Program-made: the position numbers and the translations under genes | Notes under the pieces: model-generated | What the model was told of the DNA's origin: nothing | Seen by the model: the letters and a program-made list of their open reading frames with translations, nothing else | Databases searched by the model: none | Shown: positions 1 to 12,074 of the stretch, one piece after another | How the letters are laid out: each line of letters starts with the position of its first letter | Position numbering within the stretch: the stretch's first letter is position 1 | Origin: Litsea cubeba | Taxonomy: Eukaryota > Streptophyta > Magnoliopsida > Laurales > Lauraceae | DNA: 64,000 nucleotides | Direction: 5' to 3' | Assembly (NCBI GenBank): GCA_012931725.1 | Contig: CM022946.1 | Coordinates: forward strand, 114,632,399 to 114,696,398

Positions 1-544
1 AAACGAACCAAACATGCCTTTATATAGATTATGTTAACCCTTAATTGTGTTCAAAATAGGCTACAATTGGTTTAGAAAGAGTCCCAAACGAAATAGATAA
101 GAATGCTGAATTTTCATGCAAGACTTCTGTTTCTGCGCAACTCTGGTTCCCGTGCTCGGTCGACATCCTGGCTTGCTCGGTCGACATCATACACAGTCTG
201 GAAACAGACAACTATCGTGCTCGGTCGACATCCTGGGGTCCCGGTCGACCGACGACACACTGTGTCACAAAAATAACTGGGACCAGTCTGAAACTTTTTC
301 TGCAGGTTTCTCTTGCTTCGGTCGACCGCACCGGGTGCCCGGTCGACCGCACACTCTGCTTCAGGAATTCTGAATTCTTGAACTGTTTCAACTCTTATTC
401 TTCTTTTAAGCTCTATCAACACCAGCCTATTATCATCATGCTTGTGACAATGTGTTGACAATAATTCCAACTCAAAACAATACTTTGAGATATTAATTTC
501 TTCAATTCTTCAAAGGACTTCTCAAGTCATCTCAAATTCCAACA
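1..544. mobile_element. Probable terminal fragment (LTR end) of an LTR retrotransposon
   Basis: Non-coding sequence that stops abruptly at base 544 with ...CCAACA, exactly where copy A loses homology to copy B. The next five bases (545-549, AGTTA) are the bases found at the matching uninterrupted position in copy B (27319-27323). This fits an LTR ending in CA, followed by one half of a 5-bp target duplication, inserted into a MULE terminal repeat. The other end lies outside the window. No coding domain is visible. The identity is inferred from the boundary only. Confidence 0.5.
157..350. repeat. Six dispersed CGGTCGAC motifs
   Basis: The octamer CGGTCGAC occurs six times (near 157, 178, 222, 241, 319 and 340). 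The first three are followed by ATC and the last three by CG, in otherwise dissimilar sequence. It lies inside the putative LTR end, where short repeated motifs are common. No function can be read from it. Confidence 0.6.
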
Positions 545-2816
545 AGTTAGACCAATTTGTCCTACATATAAAATTCATTGTCTTAATCCATTTTCGGCTT
601 TTGTTCTTACCCATTTGCATGTATCTGGTTGTTGGGTTTTCCTAATGGGGAGAGTTTATGGTCATGATTCAGATCAAACAAATGGAAGGTCTCAACCACC
701 AACCACTCAAACTGTAATTGATGACGCTTTACAAATAATTCATCATTTGTTGATTATAACTTAAAGTACCCATAAGTACCCCTAGTAGGAAGACAAGTTA
801 AGAATATCTGGATCGTCATGATTCAGATCAAACAAATGGAAGGTCTCAACCACCAACCACTCAAACTGTAATTGATGACACTTTACAAATAATTCATCAT
901 CTGTTGATTATAACTTAAGGTACCCATAAGTACCCCTAGTAGGAAGACAAGTTAAGAATATTTGGATCATTCATCTAGTGGCCCAGAATTTAGGTTGGAT
1001 AGAGAATTCCAACATAGGGGAAGAAAAAAATTAAAAATGAAAACATGCCATCCTATCATGATCAAGCAAATGGGTCATGGCCCATAGATGATGATGATGG
1101 ACCTCACCCAAAGATCCATGTATTCAACTTTTTATAGTCATTCAAAATTGAAAATTAACTTCAAAGATGAAGACATGATGGCCCACTACAATGATGTGTA
1201 CCCATGCTTTGGCCTTTACATTATAGTTTTGGCCTAGTCTATCACATGATCCAATGCCTTGTTCTAAAACTCTATGTTTAATCATTCATGTGTGTACTAT
1301 TAAAAAATAGTAAAAAAAAGATAGCAGATCTTTGATATGTTATTAAAATAATAAAAAAATACCCAACACTAAAATATCCAAAGAATAATACATTATAGGT
1401 GGATGGAAAATTCAACTAAGAATATGTCCCTATCATTTTTTGCTCCTGCTAAAGAAAGAAACAAGTAGAAAGAGCAAAAAGGCTTGAGAAAATAACAACT
1501 GGATGAAACAAAAAGGTCATCTCTATTTTAGGTAAGTAATTCTTTCTAATTTATAAGTAGAGTTGGGTTTGAAACTAAGATTCCAAGCATTGACAAGGTG
1601 GAGCCATAAATTAATTTAGAAAAACATAAATTATCTCATTTAATTTAATTACGAGACAAACATTGAAATCCAACATAAACGATATAAAATATAACCACCA
1701 AAACCAAAACTAATCTACGCAAACATGTTCTAAAAGACATGGACTGCTACAAGATCCCATGGTTGACCATAATGTGCTTTCGAAACATTGACAATAAACC
1801 ATATCAAAAGTTGGAATTTAAATTAGGAATACTAAGATTTATTTCTACAATTAATCAATCAACAGACAACAGCTTGAAGAAGAAAATCCATCAAATTCAT
1901 GAACTATTAAGCTTGGTCAGACCCCAACAATGTGAAATCCGGCTCCACGGCCATGTGGTAAGGACCCATGGTGTGCAATTGATAGCTAGGATCTCATCAT
2001 GGCCCATAGCCAAGATAAGCCTCCTTGTTATGGTGGATTTAATCTAGTGGAGCAACGTTAAGACTAAGTCTTTTTGGTTGAGGGTCACATGGAATTTAAA
2101 GTAATCGCCTCATGAGAAAACATGTACTTTAAATAATGTGTAGATTATCCACTCACTTTGGTTGGTGCAAATCTGGTGGAGATGAACGGCTGCGATGAAG
2201 GCTTCGCACCTCAACCCCAAGTCCTTAGATCACCCAAACTTACCTCTCTTCTTCTTCTTCTTCTCTCTCAACTCTGTGAGAGAGTGGGAATGCTTTGTGA
2301 ATGCTTATATAGATTTGATTAAATTAGAAACTTTGGGTTGGTGCAAATTAGTATTCCTAACTGACTTAGGAATCTAATCATAGTCATAAACACTAAACTT
2401 TCTAATTTTCTTCACTAAGATACATAGGCTTTCCTAATGATGCAAAGGATTCATGTCCATGCATAAAACCCCCATGCGGTTCAGGTGGGCCCCACACATC
2501 CCGTCCGTGGATTTGCAATAAATAAAAGGTCTTTCCATAATCGACTAATGGAAAGTTGGCTGTTTGGGGTGGAATTGGTCTAATTAACCATAGTTAAAAT
2601 TGGTCTAACTAGTTTTGACAAGTGTCAACTTGTTATTTGTCCCACAAACCCACATACAATTTGTCCCATATATAAAATTCATTGAGATTTTATATGTGGG
2701 ACAAATTAGTCTAACTAACCATAGTTAAAATTGGTATAACTAATTTTTGACAAGTGTCAACTTGTTATTTGTCCCACAAACCCACATACAAGTTGTCTCA
2801 CATATAAAATTCGTTG
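545..2816. mobile_element. MULE with long terminal inverted repeats, copy A, left arm truncated
   Basis: This is the same element as 27122-29591. The right terminal repeat is complete (about 2571-2816), made of two ~120-bp subunits, and is followed by GTAGAAAAT at 2817-2825, matching the target duplication of copy B. The outer part of the left arm is missing because an LTR element apparently interrupts it at 544/545. The interior has a few short open frames with no recognisable domain and no transposase, so it is non-autonomous. Confidence 0.75.
661..968. repeat. Two tandem ~154-bp direct repeats
   Basis: The segment starting GTCATGATTCAG at 661 repeats at 815 with few differences. The same pair is at 27435 and 27589 in copy B. 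It lies in the interior of the long-TIR MULE. Confidence 0.85.
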
Positions 2817-2978
2817 GTAGAAAATTAAGCTTCGCCTTTTTTCTTTAATTATATAATTGATGTTATAAAGCCTTTTAATTGTGGTATGTAACTCAATGAC
2901 CTATTATCCGAGTATAATTTATAATAGTCTGTGTATTTGGTGGTTCCGTGGTCCGTGCATAACACGGAATTTTGCTAG
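2817..2978 (+). mobile_element. Helitron 3' end, copy A
   Basis: The segment closes with a short hairpin (CCGTG/CACGG), an 11-base tail and CTAG, with T next, which is the terminal structure of plant Helitrons. Its last ~55 bases closely match the 3' end of the complete Helitron at 7190-9476. The MULE at 545-2816 apparently sits inside this Helitron, whose 5' part is out of view on the left. Confidence 0.65.
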
Positions 2979-3663
2979 TATTATCTTATGATAATGATAT
3001 TAAATGGTCCCACCATGACCAAGAGATTTGAGTCTCATCATGATTACCAGCATCTGTTTTATATATTGTTCCCCATTATCACTTTTTTGTAGTTTTTTTT
3101 TAATGGAAGTCTCTTTCTTCCCCTATTATCACTTTTGTTGTAGAATCTTTTTTTAATGGAAGTCTCTTTCTAGAAAAAAAGATAAAAACAAACAGATAAC
3201 CAGCATCAGACTAGAGATGGTCTCACTGTGACACACACACACTCTCTCTCTCTCTCTCAAAAGCTCACTGTGGTACTCACATTAGATGCATCTCAATGTT
3301 ACTTTCAACATTTGGTGTGTCTATCAACATAGCAAAACTTTAATAGGTGTACATGTGATTTTGAACATCAAATGGGTTTCCCCATATTACCAATTATATT
3401 AGGTAGATCTCTTTGTGATTTCCAATATGATGTCACCACGAATATGATTCGGTTTCAAGGTATGGGATCACTTTATCCAAATGATTTATATGTTTCTTCT
3501 TCGATCTTGTAAGTATTATTACCACTAAAGAAAATCAAGGGCCCACATCAAAAGATAATCAACACTCAAGATTGGGCTACACGTCAGATGATAAGCAAGA
3601 CCTGACATTGAGAGGATTTGATTGATCATAGTATCCCTGTTATGTAGGATCTGTATATTCACA
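2979..3663. other. Non-coding stretch
   Basis: AT-rich sequence with a CA/CT microsatellite (about 3231-3260) and two copies of a motif around CCCTATTATCACTTTTGTTG near 3070-3170. Copy B has one extra ~62-bp unit of this motif. No gene is visible. Confidence 0.7.
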
Positions 3664-4489
3664 AGGGGCTTTGACCGGAGGTCCCTCGAAGTAAGACTTT
3701 GTTGCAAACAGTCCACAAAAAAAAAAATCATGCAGCCAAAGGTCCCCCTCACACTTTTTCATACTTGAAATGACTAATTTACCCTTTCTTTACACCCCTC
3801 TGTCCTTGTGACTATTCCTGGGCGAGTTATTATTTGCTTGCATTCTTCTCATTGCTGCATTAGGTGATGGACACGTGGCGTGCCTTGCTGGCAATCGGTT
3901 AATTAATGCCTTACTTTTAAATAGATAGATGGATGGAGAAGACCAAAAGCCAAGACCGTTGCTTGACCTGTGGCACTACATCGTGTATATCTCCTCTTAG
4001 CTACGTGGGACCCACATACATATATTTGTCATTTAGACATACAAATAAGGCTTTTAAATGGTATATCTATAATTAAAGCTAACTAAGCTCTCTAATATTA
4101 ATATGAATCAATCTATATAGCCCTATACAATAATTTCTGAATACGTAATAAATTTTAAAATAAAGCAATAAATTTCAAAAGAACGTAGATAAATTTAAAA
4201 AGATGCAAATAACTTTCAAAAAAATCGAAATAAATTTCACAAAATGTAAATAAATTTAAAAAGACTAAAAAAAATCTCAAAAAATACAAATGAATTTCAA
4301 AAGACGTAACTAAAATTTAAAAAAATGTAAATAAATCTTAAAAAATGAAAATACATTTGCCAAAACTAAGATAAATCAATTTTCCAAATTTCATAAAAAT
4401 TTGCCAAAAATGCAAGTATTTTTTTCAAAACTCAGTTAAATTTATTTTAAAAAATGCAAATAAATTTCAAAAGACACAAATAAATTTTG

Positions 4490-4690
4490 TCCAGAACTTA
4501 GATAAATTTATCCATAACTCAGATAGATTTATCCAGAACTCAGATAAATTTGTCCAGAATTCAGATAGATTTGTCCAGAACTCAGATAGATTTGTCCAGA
4601 ACTCAGATAAGTTTGACAAAAATTCAGATAAATTTGATAAAAACTCAGATAAATTTGATAAAAACTCAGATAAATTTGAAAAAAAATATA
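4490..4690. repeat. ~21-bp AT-rich minisatellite inside the MULE
   Basis: About eight or nine degenerate units around AGATAAATTTGTCCAGAACTC. An inverted counterpart lies at about 15650-16060 in the Pack-MULE, and a direct copy at about 31320-31530 in copy B. It is family-specific sub-terminal sequence, not coding. Confidence 0.8.
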
Positions 4691-5100
4691 CAAAAAAATT
4701 CCTTTCAATAGAAAATTATAATGTGCAATGAAGAATTGACAAATTTCGAACCTTAGACCTCAGAAATGCAGAGCCACACAAGACTGTTGGTGGTGTTCCA
4801 CTAAGAAAGACTTTGTGGCTAATACATCCATAACTGAGAATCTAGCACGCACAAGAGAAAAAATCTAGCCGTGATTTTAGGTCAGCCTACTATTCAAGAA
4901 CTTAGAGCATTGATGATGTTCATAACTAGTGCATCTGATGGTCATACAATGAAGTGGCTAAGAGAACCTGATCTATTTGTACAACTTGGAGAATACTTTA
5001 TTTCCTCAGCAGTTCATCTGATGGGCCACAACTATTGAATGATTAGGATAATGTTAACTGAACCTGACCCGAACCTGGACCTGTAATCAGCCTAGCTGGG

Positions 5101-5337
5101 TTGCCTAGGTCTCCTTCCCCAAACACTACTTGGCTACTGTCTCTGCAACCAGAAGAAGAAAACAGCCTTGATGCCTTACTCTTTTCTCCGACGATGGCGG
5201 ATACTGCTGGAAAGCTGGTTTCCGCTGAGGTCGAGATTCACCAGCTTCTTACAAGATGTTATTTCTCCGAGCCTCTGAGATCTTTTCAGCCCAAGAACCT
5301 TCTTGATCTTCTCTGTGAGATCTGCTTCAGCACGTGA
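5101..5337 (+). pseudogene. Unrecognised gene-like fragment in the MULE
   Basis: A 78-codon open frame opens with a non-ATG codon. An internal ATG at about 5194 begins MADTAGKLVSAEVE. The GC content and codon look are unlike the AT-rich surroundings, so it is probably captured gene sequence. The minus strand over the same bases also reads open for about 60 codons and contains KLVNLDLSGNQLSSSI, which fits the leucine-rich-repeat spacing LxxLxLxxNxLxxxI. I cannot decide which strand is the real one. An identical copy is at 31947-32183. Confidence 0.35.
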
Positions 5338-5592
5338 ATAGGAGATTTGACTTTCCAAACTAATCGTGACACATTGCTAAGTAGTCGTTACACGTTGAGG
5401 GACCACTTCAATATGTGTTGCGTCAGTTACAGGGGCAATTTTGTCTTGAAAAATCAAAACGTTTGGCCTTAGGGACCTCTCGCTGTAAAGAGTCTAACTT
5501 AGTGGACCATAAGCCTTAATAAGTTTTTCCTTGGACCGGAGGCTGGATACATTCACTTATAGGGACCTTTCGCTAATTTTGTCATATTCGTA

Positions 5593-7189
5593 TTCCTGTA
5601 ATATGTGTATGATCTGTATACTCGATTGGGTTGATATCCCTGCTCTTGTAAAAATCTATTATAAGTAATACAATCATTCTCTCCAAAAATGCAGAGAGTG
5701 CAAAGCGAGAATTCTTTACAAGTTTGCCAGTAAACCCCTAATTGAGAATTTCTATGAGTAAAGCTCTATTTGGGAATTCTCTATTCTTCTAAAATTTTTA
5801 AACATAAATAACACTAGCGCGCACAATGACCTTTGCTTGGCAAGCCAACCAATAATGTTTGTACAGAATCCATATAAAAAAATATAAATAAAGGTTATTT
5901 TAAATTAAATCTTCATATATCAAAAGACTAAAAAATTATATGATTAAATTATATTAAATGACAACTACAAAATAAGGACAATTAATCATTGCTCTTTTCC
6001 TTCACTTGAGGGTACACAATAGTGTATAATAAATTTTATTACCAAGGCTCTATAAAAAAAATCAAAATAAATGAATCTAAACTGCTCGGTATTAATATAT
6101 TATAATAGCCCATTTCTCTTCGTTTCTCCTCTGTATTCTATTTTTTATCTTCAAACTTCTTTGTGGAATAAGAGGATTAGACACTCTGTGCTTTTCTATT
6201 TTTATGAGAGGAAAATTCTGTATTTTTATCCTTCACATATAAATCCTCTTAATTGGGCTGGATGGAAAATCATAATAATTTCCTCTCTTGAATTCGGCAC
6301 AAACACACCCTTAAACTTCATGTAGTCTTCTTTCTCGATTTGGCTTTTGCTTTTTTCTTATTTATGGTATAAGAAGGATCTCATTCCTTCAAACTAAATT
6401 ACTACCTTTATCAAATTAGGGCATTCCAAATATATATATATATATAAAATAAAGAAACCCTGTAAATCAATTGAGTAGGATGACGTTAGCCCTTGAAACC
6501 AAGTCCACTTCAAATTAGGGTTTTACAATCCGAATCATCTTCATGAGGTTCACACTAACTCCAACATGTGATCAATCCGCCAACATTGTTTCTTGGTATA
6601 TATCTACATCCTCCGTTCCCCTTTGGTTAAGTGACCCTTTGCACGAGGTTCATTAAAACATCTTAAAAACCATTTTGTTAAAGGGAAATTTTCAAAAAAA
6701 GTATAAAAATTCTGCCTTATTTAAAAAAATTAAGATTTGAATATTATAAAAAAATAGAAAAGTTTTCACAATTATTTCAATCAAGTACTTGAAAATAAAA
6801 AACTTTTTTGAGAAATGACAAAAATACTCTGTCCTTATGAAGGGGTTTTGCCATTTTTAAACCTCTTTCCTAAAAAAAAAAAAATTGTCCATCTGATTAT
6901 GATGATCAAAACTATTTAATGAATCTAGTTTTTTTTTTTTCATTTGGAATCCCTTTTTTAACTATCCATACATAAATGCAGTTGAAGTGAGCCCCACTAG
7001 GTCAATTTGGTTGGACTTGATCATTACTCTTTAACGCCTTATTAAAGAGAATTTTTTTAATAGATATGAATCATTGAAAGAATCGTGGAAAACTTTTATA
7101 CATTTTTGAAACATTCAAATGTATATATATATATATAGAAAATCTACATAATGCCCCTCTAAAACTTAAAGTAGCATTTCTGCCCCTTA
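5593..7189. other. Non-coding AT-rich stretch
   Basis: No gene is visible. It has TA microsatellites near 6435 and 7125, homopolymer runs, and an 84-codon open frame at 6071-6325 of low-complexity hydrophobic composition that I do not accept as a gene. The block 6066-6310 ends in a motif like GGGTGTGTTTG (reverse strand), which may mark one end of an old MITE. No matching second end was found. Confidence 0.6.
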
Positions 7190-9476
7190 TCTATATTACT
7201 AAGGGATGTACTATTCATCACATCAAGACACCTGGCGCAACCTCAAACTTTTGCAATGCCATTTCCATGAGATCCCTAAATAAGCCAACACACCAGATGT
7301 GCTACATTTATATCAATCAATTCATGGGTCCCGGCCTGCATCATTTGATTTTATGGACGGTTAGAATAAAGATGGTGGACCCCATTCATCTGGGTCCCAC
7401 TTAAAAATATTTGGTCAATTTGTTAGGTCTATGACCATTTGATCCTTTGATCTTTCTTAATCAATTCATGGGTCCCATCCCACATAATATGGTTTTATGG
7501 ACGGTTAGAATAGAGATGGTAGACCCCATTCATCTGGGGGATTCCACTTAAATCGGTTAGGTTTGGTCAATTTGTGATGTCTATGATCATTTGATCATTT
7601 GACCTTTACCAAGCAATTCATGGGTCCCAGCCCGCATCATATGGTTTTATGAACGGATAGAATATAGATGGTGGACTCCATTCATCTTTGGGGTCCCACT
7701 TAAATAAATTAGGTTTGGTCAATTATGAGGTCTATGATCATTTGATCTTTATCAATCAATTCATGGGTCCTGGCCCACATCATATGATTTTATGGACGGT
7801 TAGAATAGAGATGGTGGACCCCATTCATCTGGGTCTCACTTAAAAGTATTTGGTCAATTTGTGAGGTCTGCAATCATTTGATCATTTGATCTTTTTAATA
7901 CAATTCATGGGTCCCATCCCGCATAATATGGTTTGATGGACGGTTAGAATAGAGATGGTGGACCCCATTCATCTGGGGGGTTCCACTTAAATAGGTTAGG
8001 TTTGGTCAATTTGTGAGGTCTATGATAATTTGATCATTTGATCTTTATCAAGCAATTCATGGTTCCCAGCCCGCATCATATGGTTTGATGGACGGTTAGA
8101 ATATAGATGGTGGACCCCATTCATCTTGGGGGTCCCACTTAAATAGGTTAGGTTTGGTCAATTTGAGAGGTCTATGATCATTTGATCTTTATCAATCAAT
8201 TAATGGGTCCCAGCCCTAGGTCTATGACCATTTGATCCTTTGATCTTTCGTAATCAATTCATGGGTCTCATCCCGCATAATATGGTTTTATGGACGGTTA
8301 GAATAGAGATGGTGGACCCCATTCATCTGGGGGATTCCACTTAAATCGGTTAGGTTTGGTCAATTTGTGATGTCTATGATCATTTGATCATTTGACCTTT
8401 ACCAAGCAATTCATGGGTCCTAGCCCGCATCATATGGTTTTATGAACGGATAGAATATAGATGGTGGACTCCATTCATCTTTGGGGTCCCACTTAAATAA
8501 ATTAGGTTTGGTCAATTATGAGGTCTATGATCATTTGATCTTTATCAATCAATTCATGGGTCCTGGCCCGCATCATATGATTTTATGGACGGTTAGAATA
8601 GAGATGGTGGACCCCATTCATCTGGGTCTCACTTAAAAGTATTTGGTCAATTTGTGAGGTCTACGATCATTTGATCATTTGATCTTTTTAAATCAATTCA
8701 TGGGTCCCATCCCGCATAATATGGTTTGATGGACGGTTAGAATAGAGATGGTGGACCCCATTCATCTGGGGGGTTCCATTTAAATAGGTTAGGTTTGGTC
8801 AATTTGTGAGGTCTATGATCATTTGATCATTTGATCTTTATCAAGCAATTCATGGGTCCCAGCCCGCATCATATTGTTTCATGGACTGTTAGAATATAGA
8901 TGGTGGACCCCATTCATCTTGGGGATCCCACTTAAATAGGTTAGGTTTGGTCAATTTGAGAGGTCTATGATCATTTGATCTTTATCAATCTATTCATGGG
9001 TCCCGGCTTGCATCATTTGATTTTATGGACGGTTAGAATAAAGATGGTGGACCCCATTCATCTGGGTCCCACTTAAAAATATTTGGTCAATTTGTTAGGT
9101 CTACGATCATTTGATCCTTTGATCTTTCTTAATCAATTCATGGGTCCCATCCTGCATAATATGGTTTTATGGACGGTTAGAATAGAGATAGTGGACCCCA
9201 TTTATCTGGGGGGTTCCACTTAAATAGGACCCCATTCAACCTGATCCCACTTAAATATATTAGGTCAATTTGTTAGGTCTATGATCATTTGATCTTTCTT
9301 AATCAATTCATGCCTCACTTAAAGAATAAAACATTTGGAAAAAAAACATAAAGATCAAATTAGCAACAAAAAAAAGGACTCACAAGTTTACTAATTAATA
9401 AATTTATTAAAATAATTCATATCGGTCTATGCATTTGGTGGTTTCGTGGTCCGTGCATAGCACAGGGTTTTGCTAG
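7190..9476 (+). mobile_element. Non-autonomous Helitron with minisatellite, copy A
   Basis: The 5' end is TCTATATTACTAAGGG after an A. The 3' end is a CCGTGC...GCACAGG hairpin followed by TTTTGCTAG, with T next. Both termini and the A/T insertion site fit plant Helitrons. The length is 2287 bp, with no Rep/helicase coding capacity. Most of the interior is a tandem array of a ~145-bp unit. Related elements are at 34045-36333 (2289 bp) and 59221-62300 (3080 bp). Confidence 0.85.
7310..9312. repeat. ~145-bp minisatellite array, 13 units, copy A
   Basis: The unit includes CAATTCATGGGTCC, a GGACGGTTAGAATA block, GGACCCCATTCATCTGG and GATCATTTGATC. Thirteen GGTTAGAATA-type blocks can be counted. 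Units vary by small indels. It fills most of the Helitron up to its 3' terminus. Confidence 0.9.
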
Positions 9477-9519
9477 TCCAACAACCAATGAAAAGTAGCT
9501 GCATTTATTATTGTTTTAA

Positions 9520-10410
9520 GAGCTTTTTGTATATAACCCCCAAGGTTTGTAGGATTTATAAATAGGCCCCTACCTTTTCTTTTTAATGCCTTTTATGTCC
9601 CTAAAATCAATATTCCTAACAAGAATGGGCAGCGCACCATGAGATTTTTGTTGGATTCTTAAGTAAATGACATCTTTGCACTCATATCCATTATTTTATC
9701 TCAAGTCCCAATGGTTTCTCTCAATAACTCTCTCATGCACATGACCAAGGGTGGACCCTAGTACAACGGCCTGGGGACTAAATCCCCCACCCATATCTCT
9801 CTCCCCCCCCCCCCGCACACACACACACACACCCACCCACCCTAGTAAATGCTAAAAATTAATATATTTTTTACATTTGCTTTTTTCCCTCAATATATTT
9901 TTTACATAGAGCCAAATGCCACCCCCTCATAAATTCTAAAAATTAAAAATTTTTTTCTCATTCCCCCAATATTTCTTTAACACCCCCTGCACATTCGACA
10001 TAATCATGTATTTTGAAACTTTCATCAATCCAACGGTGGATCATGTATGGATTGGATAAATTATAACCAGTTATAAGTACAGGTGTTGATTGTTGTCATA
10101 ATTTGACTTAATAAAATGAGCCCTGTATTGATAAAATATGCTCCCACTAAGTCTCACTAAGTGCAATCTTTAATGTTACATGCTTTATAAAAAAATTGAG
10201 TCCAAGCCTATTAAATTATGCATATAAAGATAAAAGAGATAGACAAAAGTGTCATTTCTCTCCAAAAACCTATGCATGTTGGTTGTAAGACTATTGATTT
10301 TGCGGACACATAAGTTATTAAAATGAAGAAGCAGGGGCCTATTTGTAAATACTAAAATCTCACGGGCCTATTTACAAATCCTACAAACCTTAGGCATATA
10401 CAAAAAACTC
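9520..10410. mobile_element. MULE-type MITE, copy A
   Basis: The ends are inverted repeats of about 50 bp (GAGCTTTTTGTATAT at the left, its near complement at the right). The flanking 9-mers are TTGTTTTAA (9511-9519) and TTGTTTTAT (10411-10419), 8 of 9 identical. It is 891 bp with no coding domain and contains C-rich and CA repeats near 9800-9840. The same element is at 36377-37248 and 58238-59177. Confidence 0.8.
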
Positions 10411-10419
10411 TTGTTTTAT

Positions 10420-11475
10420 TTCATTCAATTCAATGATAAATATAGCTTAAAATTAGCTCCATGTCTTAAGGATATTTAATGAGAAGTTTACTACAACCTT
10501 AATACAATCGGGACACAGTCCCATACGTTACCTTTCAAATTCAAATCATTAAAAATCACTTATCCCATGAATTCATCCAAGGCTAAATTTAACTCCATAA
10601 CAAGTTGGTCCCCACAATCCAGTCAAATAATTGAAATCGTTCAAAGTTTCTAACAGGCATTCATTCAAACTAATTTTACTCCAAAGCAATTGGCCCACAA
10701 TCCGTTCGAAGTTCCTATCCCATGTATTCGTCATAGGCCAAATTTTACTCAAAAGAAGGTGGGGCCCAAAGCCCAATTGAAGAATCCAAACCGTACAAAT
10801 TCACTATTGTAGGTGGGGCCCATTCCAATTAAAAATATGCACAAAACATAGATTTTCTCTCTCAATTTTTTTTTTTCATTTAGTCACATCCTTTACATAC
10901 GATCCAATTAAAGTTGACCCCACTTTAATTCATTCCAGCCATAATGAAAGAAGTGATGATGATTTCAAACAGTTTGTGTCCAAGTGGTGGGCCCGGCCAA
11001 CTGATGGATTCATTGGGTTTGTCATTCAAATACGCATGTGGCAATGGGCCACACCTTTAAACTTCCCTTCCATACAAAGGACTTTTCAAGTACATTTGCC
11101 TTGAGACCTAACTTTTACTGGCAAAAATTTAATTATTTTTCACAATGTTGTTTGTGGGATCAAAAAGTCTACACAGCCCGACCAAAAAATCCGGACTCTG
11201 TAGAAAGGCTGTTATGGGATATTCTAAGGTCATGCGATATTGCACACATCGCACTATGCGTTATAACAGGACTGTGTGTTATCACACATATTGCATTATG
11301 CAATATTTTAGGGCGGTTAGATATGGCTTGTTTGAAAACTAGGACGGTTCTGAGGCAAATGTCATGAATAGGGGTAGCCATAAAGTCAAAATCCATGTAA
11401 AGAGACCAATGAAAGGCGACGAGAAGTGAAGAAGCCATGTGAACCCCCCGTGGCCCTACTAGACGGCCTTAAACC
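10420..11475. other. Upstream sequence of the CER1-like copy; degenerate repeats
   Basis: About 10570-10790 holds three degenerate ~100-bp units (AATTTTACTC...GGCCCACAATCC). Short open frames at 11038-11367 and on the opposite strand are conserved only because the whole block is duplicated. No gene is accepted. The last few hundred bases are likely the captured promoter region of the CER1-like gene. Confidence 0.55.
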
Positions 11476-11490
11476 AATGGCCTATAAAGA
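11471..11490 (+). promoter_or_regulatory. CAAT and TATA boxes of CER1-like copy A
   Basis: CCAAT at about 11473 and TATAAA at 11483-11488 lie 39 bases or more upstream of the ATG at 11527. This is plausible core promoter spacing with a very short leader. The same arrangement exists in copy B, and in C it is separated from the gene by a retrotransposon. Confidence 0.5.
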
Positions 11491-11526
11491 GAGAAGCTAA
11501 TACTGAGTACTGCAAGCAAAAAAGGG

Positions 11527-12040
11527 ATGGCTTCTAAACCTGGTGTCCTCACCGAATGGCCATGGAGGAAGCTTGGAAGTTTCAAGGTATTTCCATTCCC
11601 ACTTTGCACTGCTCTTTTCGAGCTCTATTCCAATGTTGTGTTACGTTTTGTATTGTATTAGTTTCTTTAATCTGCAGATTTTGTCTTTATTCTTCTCTTG
11701 GGCATCTCCTTTTAGCTGTAAATTTTAAGTAAACTATGTCTCATTGTTATTATATAATATTCTAACTTTTTTGCTTATTCGTTTGCACTTCATGTGGGTT
11801 TCCTTTGAAGTATGCGATTTTGGCACCCTGGGTGGCACACAGCTTGTTTAACTTGACGAAAGAAGGAGAGAAGGATTTGTTTTACGTGCTCATCCTTCTT
11901 ATTCTTCTGTGGAGATGTCTTCATAACCAAATATGGATTAGTTTTGCTCGTTTCCAAACTGCTAGAAGCAAGCACTGGATAGTCCGTAAAAGCATCGAGT
12001 TTGAACAGGTGGATCGAGAAATGAACTGGTTAGTCGCCAC

Positions 12041-12074
<34 letters not shown>

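Larger units (their letters stand above)
3664..5583. mobile_element. MULE-type element with a possible captured gene fragment, copy A
   Basis: The ends are short imperfect inverted repeats sharing AGGTCCCT about 15 bases in. The flanking 9-mers are ATATTCACA (3655-3663) and ATATTCGTA (5584-5592), 7 of 9 identical, which suggests an aged Mutator-type target duplication. Sub-terminal sequence and the 21-bp minisatellite match, inverted, the Pack-MULE at 14151-16932, so they belong to one family. There is no transposase. An open stretch at about 4864-5036 and another at 5101-5337 look like gene-derived passenger sequence. Confidence 0.7.

Noticed and set aside
1739..2377. Short frames (102 and 60 codons) inside the long-TIR MULE
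   Set aside because: No domain. Copy B has the first one cut to 83 codons by a single-base insertion (GTAAGG versus GTAAAGG), so there is no sign of selection.
6071..6325. 84-codon frame also present at 32916-33170 and 63178-63423
   Set aside because: Conserved only because the block is duplicated. Composition is low-complexity hydrophobic and AT-driven, with no domain or splice context.
7310..9312. CRISPR-like or centromeric satellite reading of the ~145-bp array
   Set aside because: Units are contiguous without spacers, and the array is bounded inside Helitron termini. It is only 2-3 kb long.
11038..11438. Overlapping 109-, 65- and 89-codon frames upstream of CER1, repeated in B and C
   Set aside because: Frames overlap on both strands, one starts at a non-ATG, and similarity is explained by duplication of non-coding upstream sequence.
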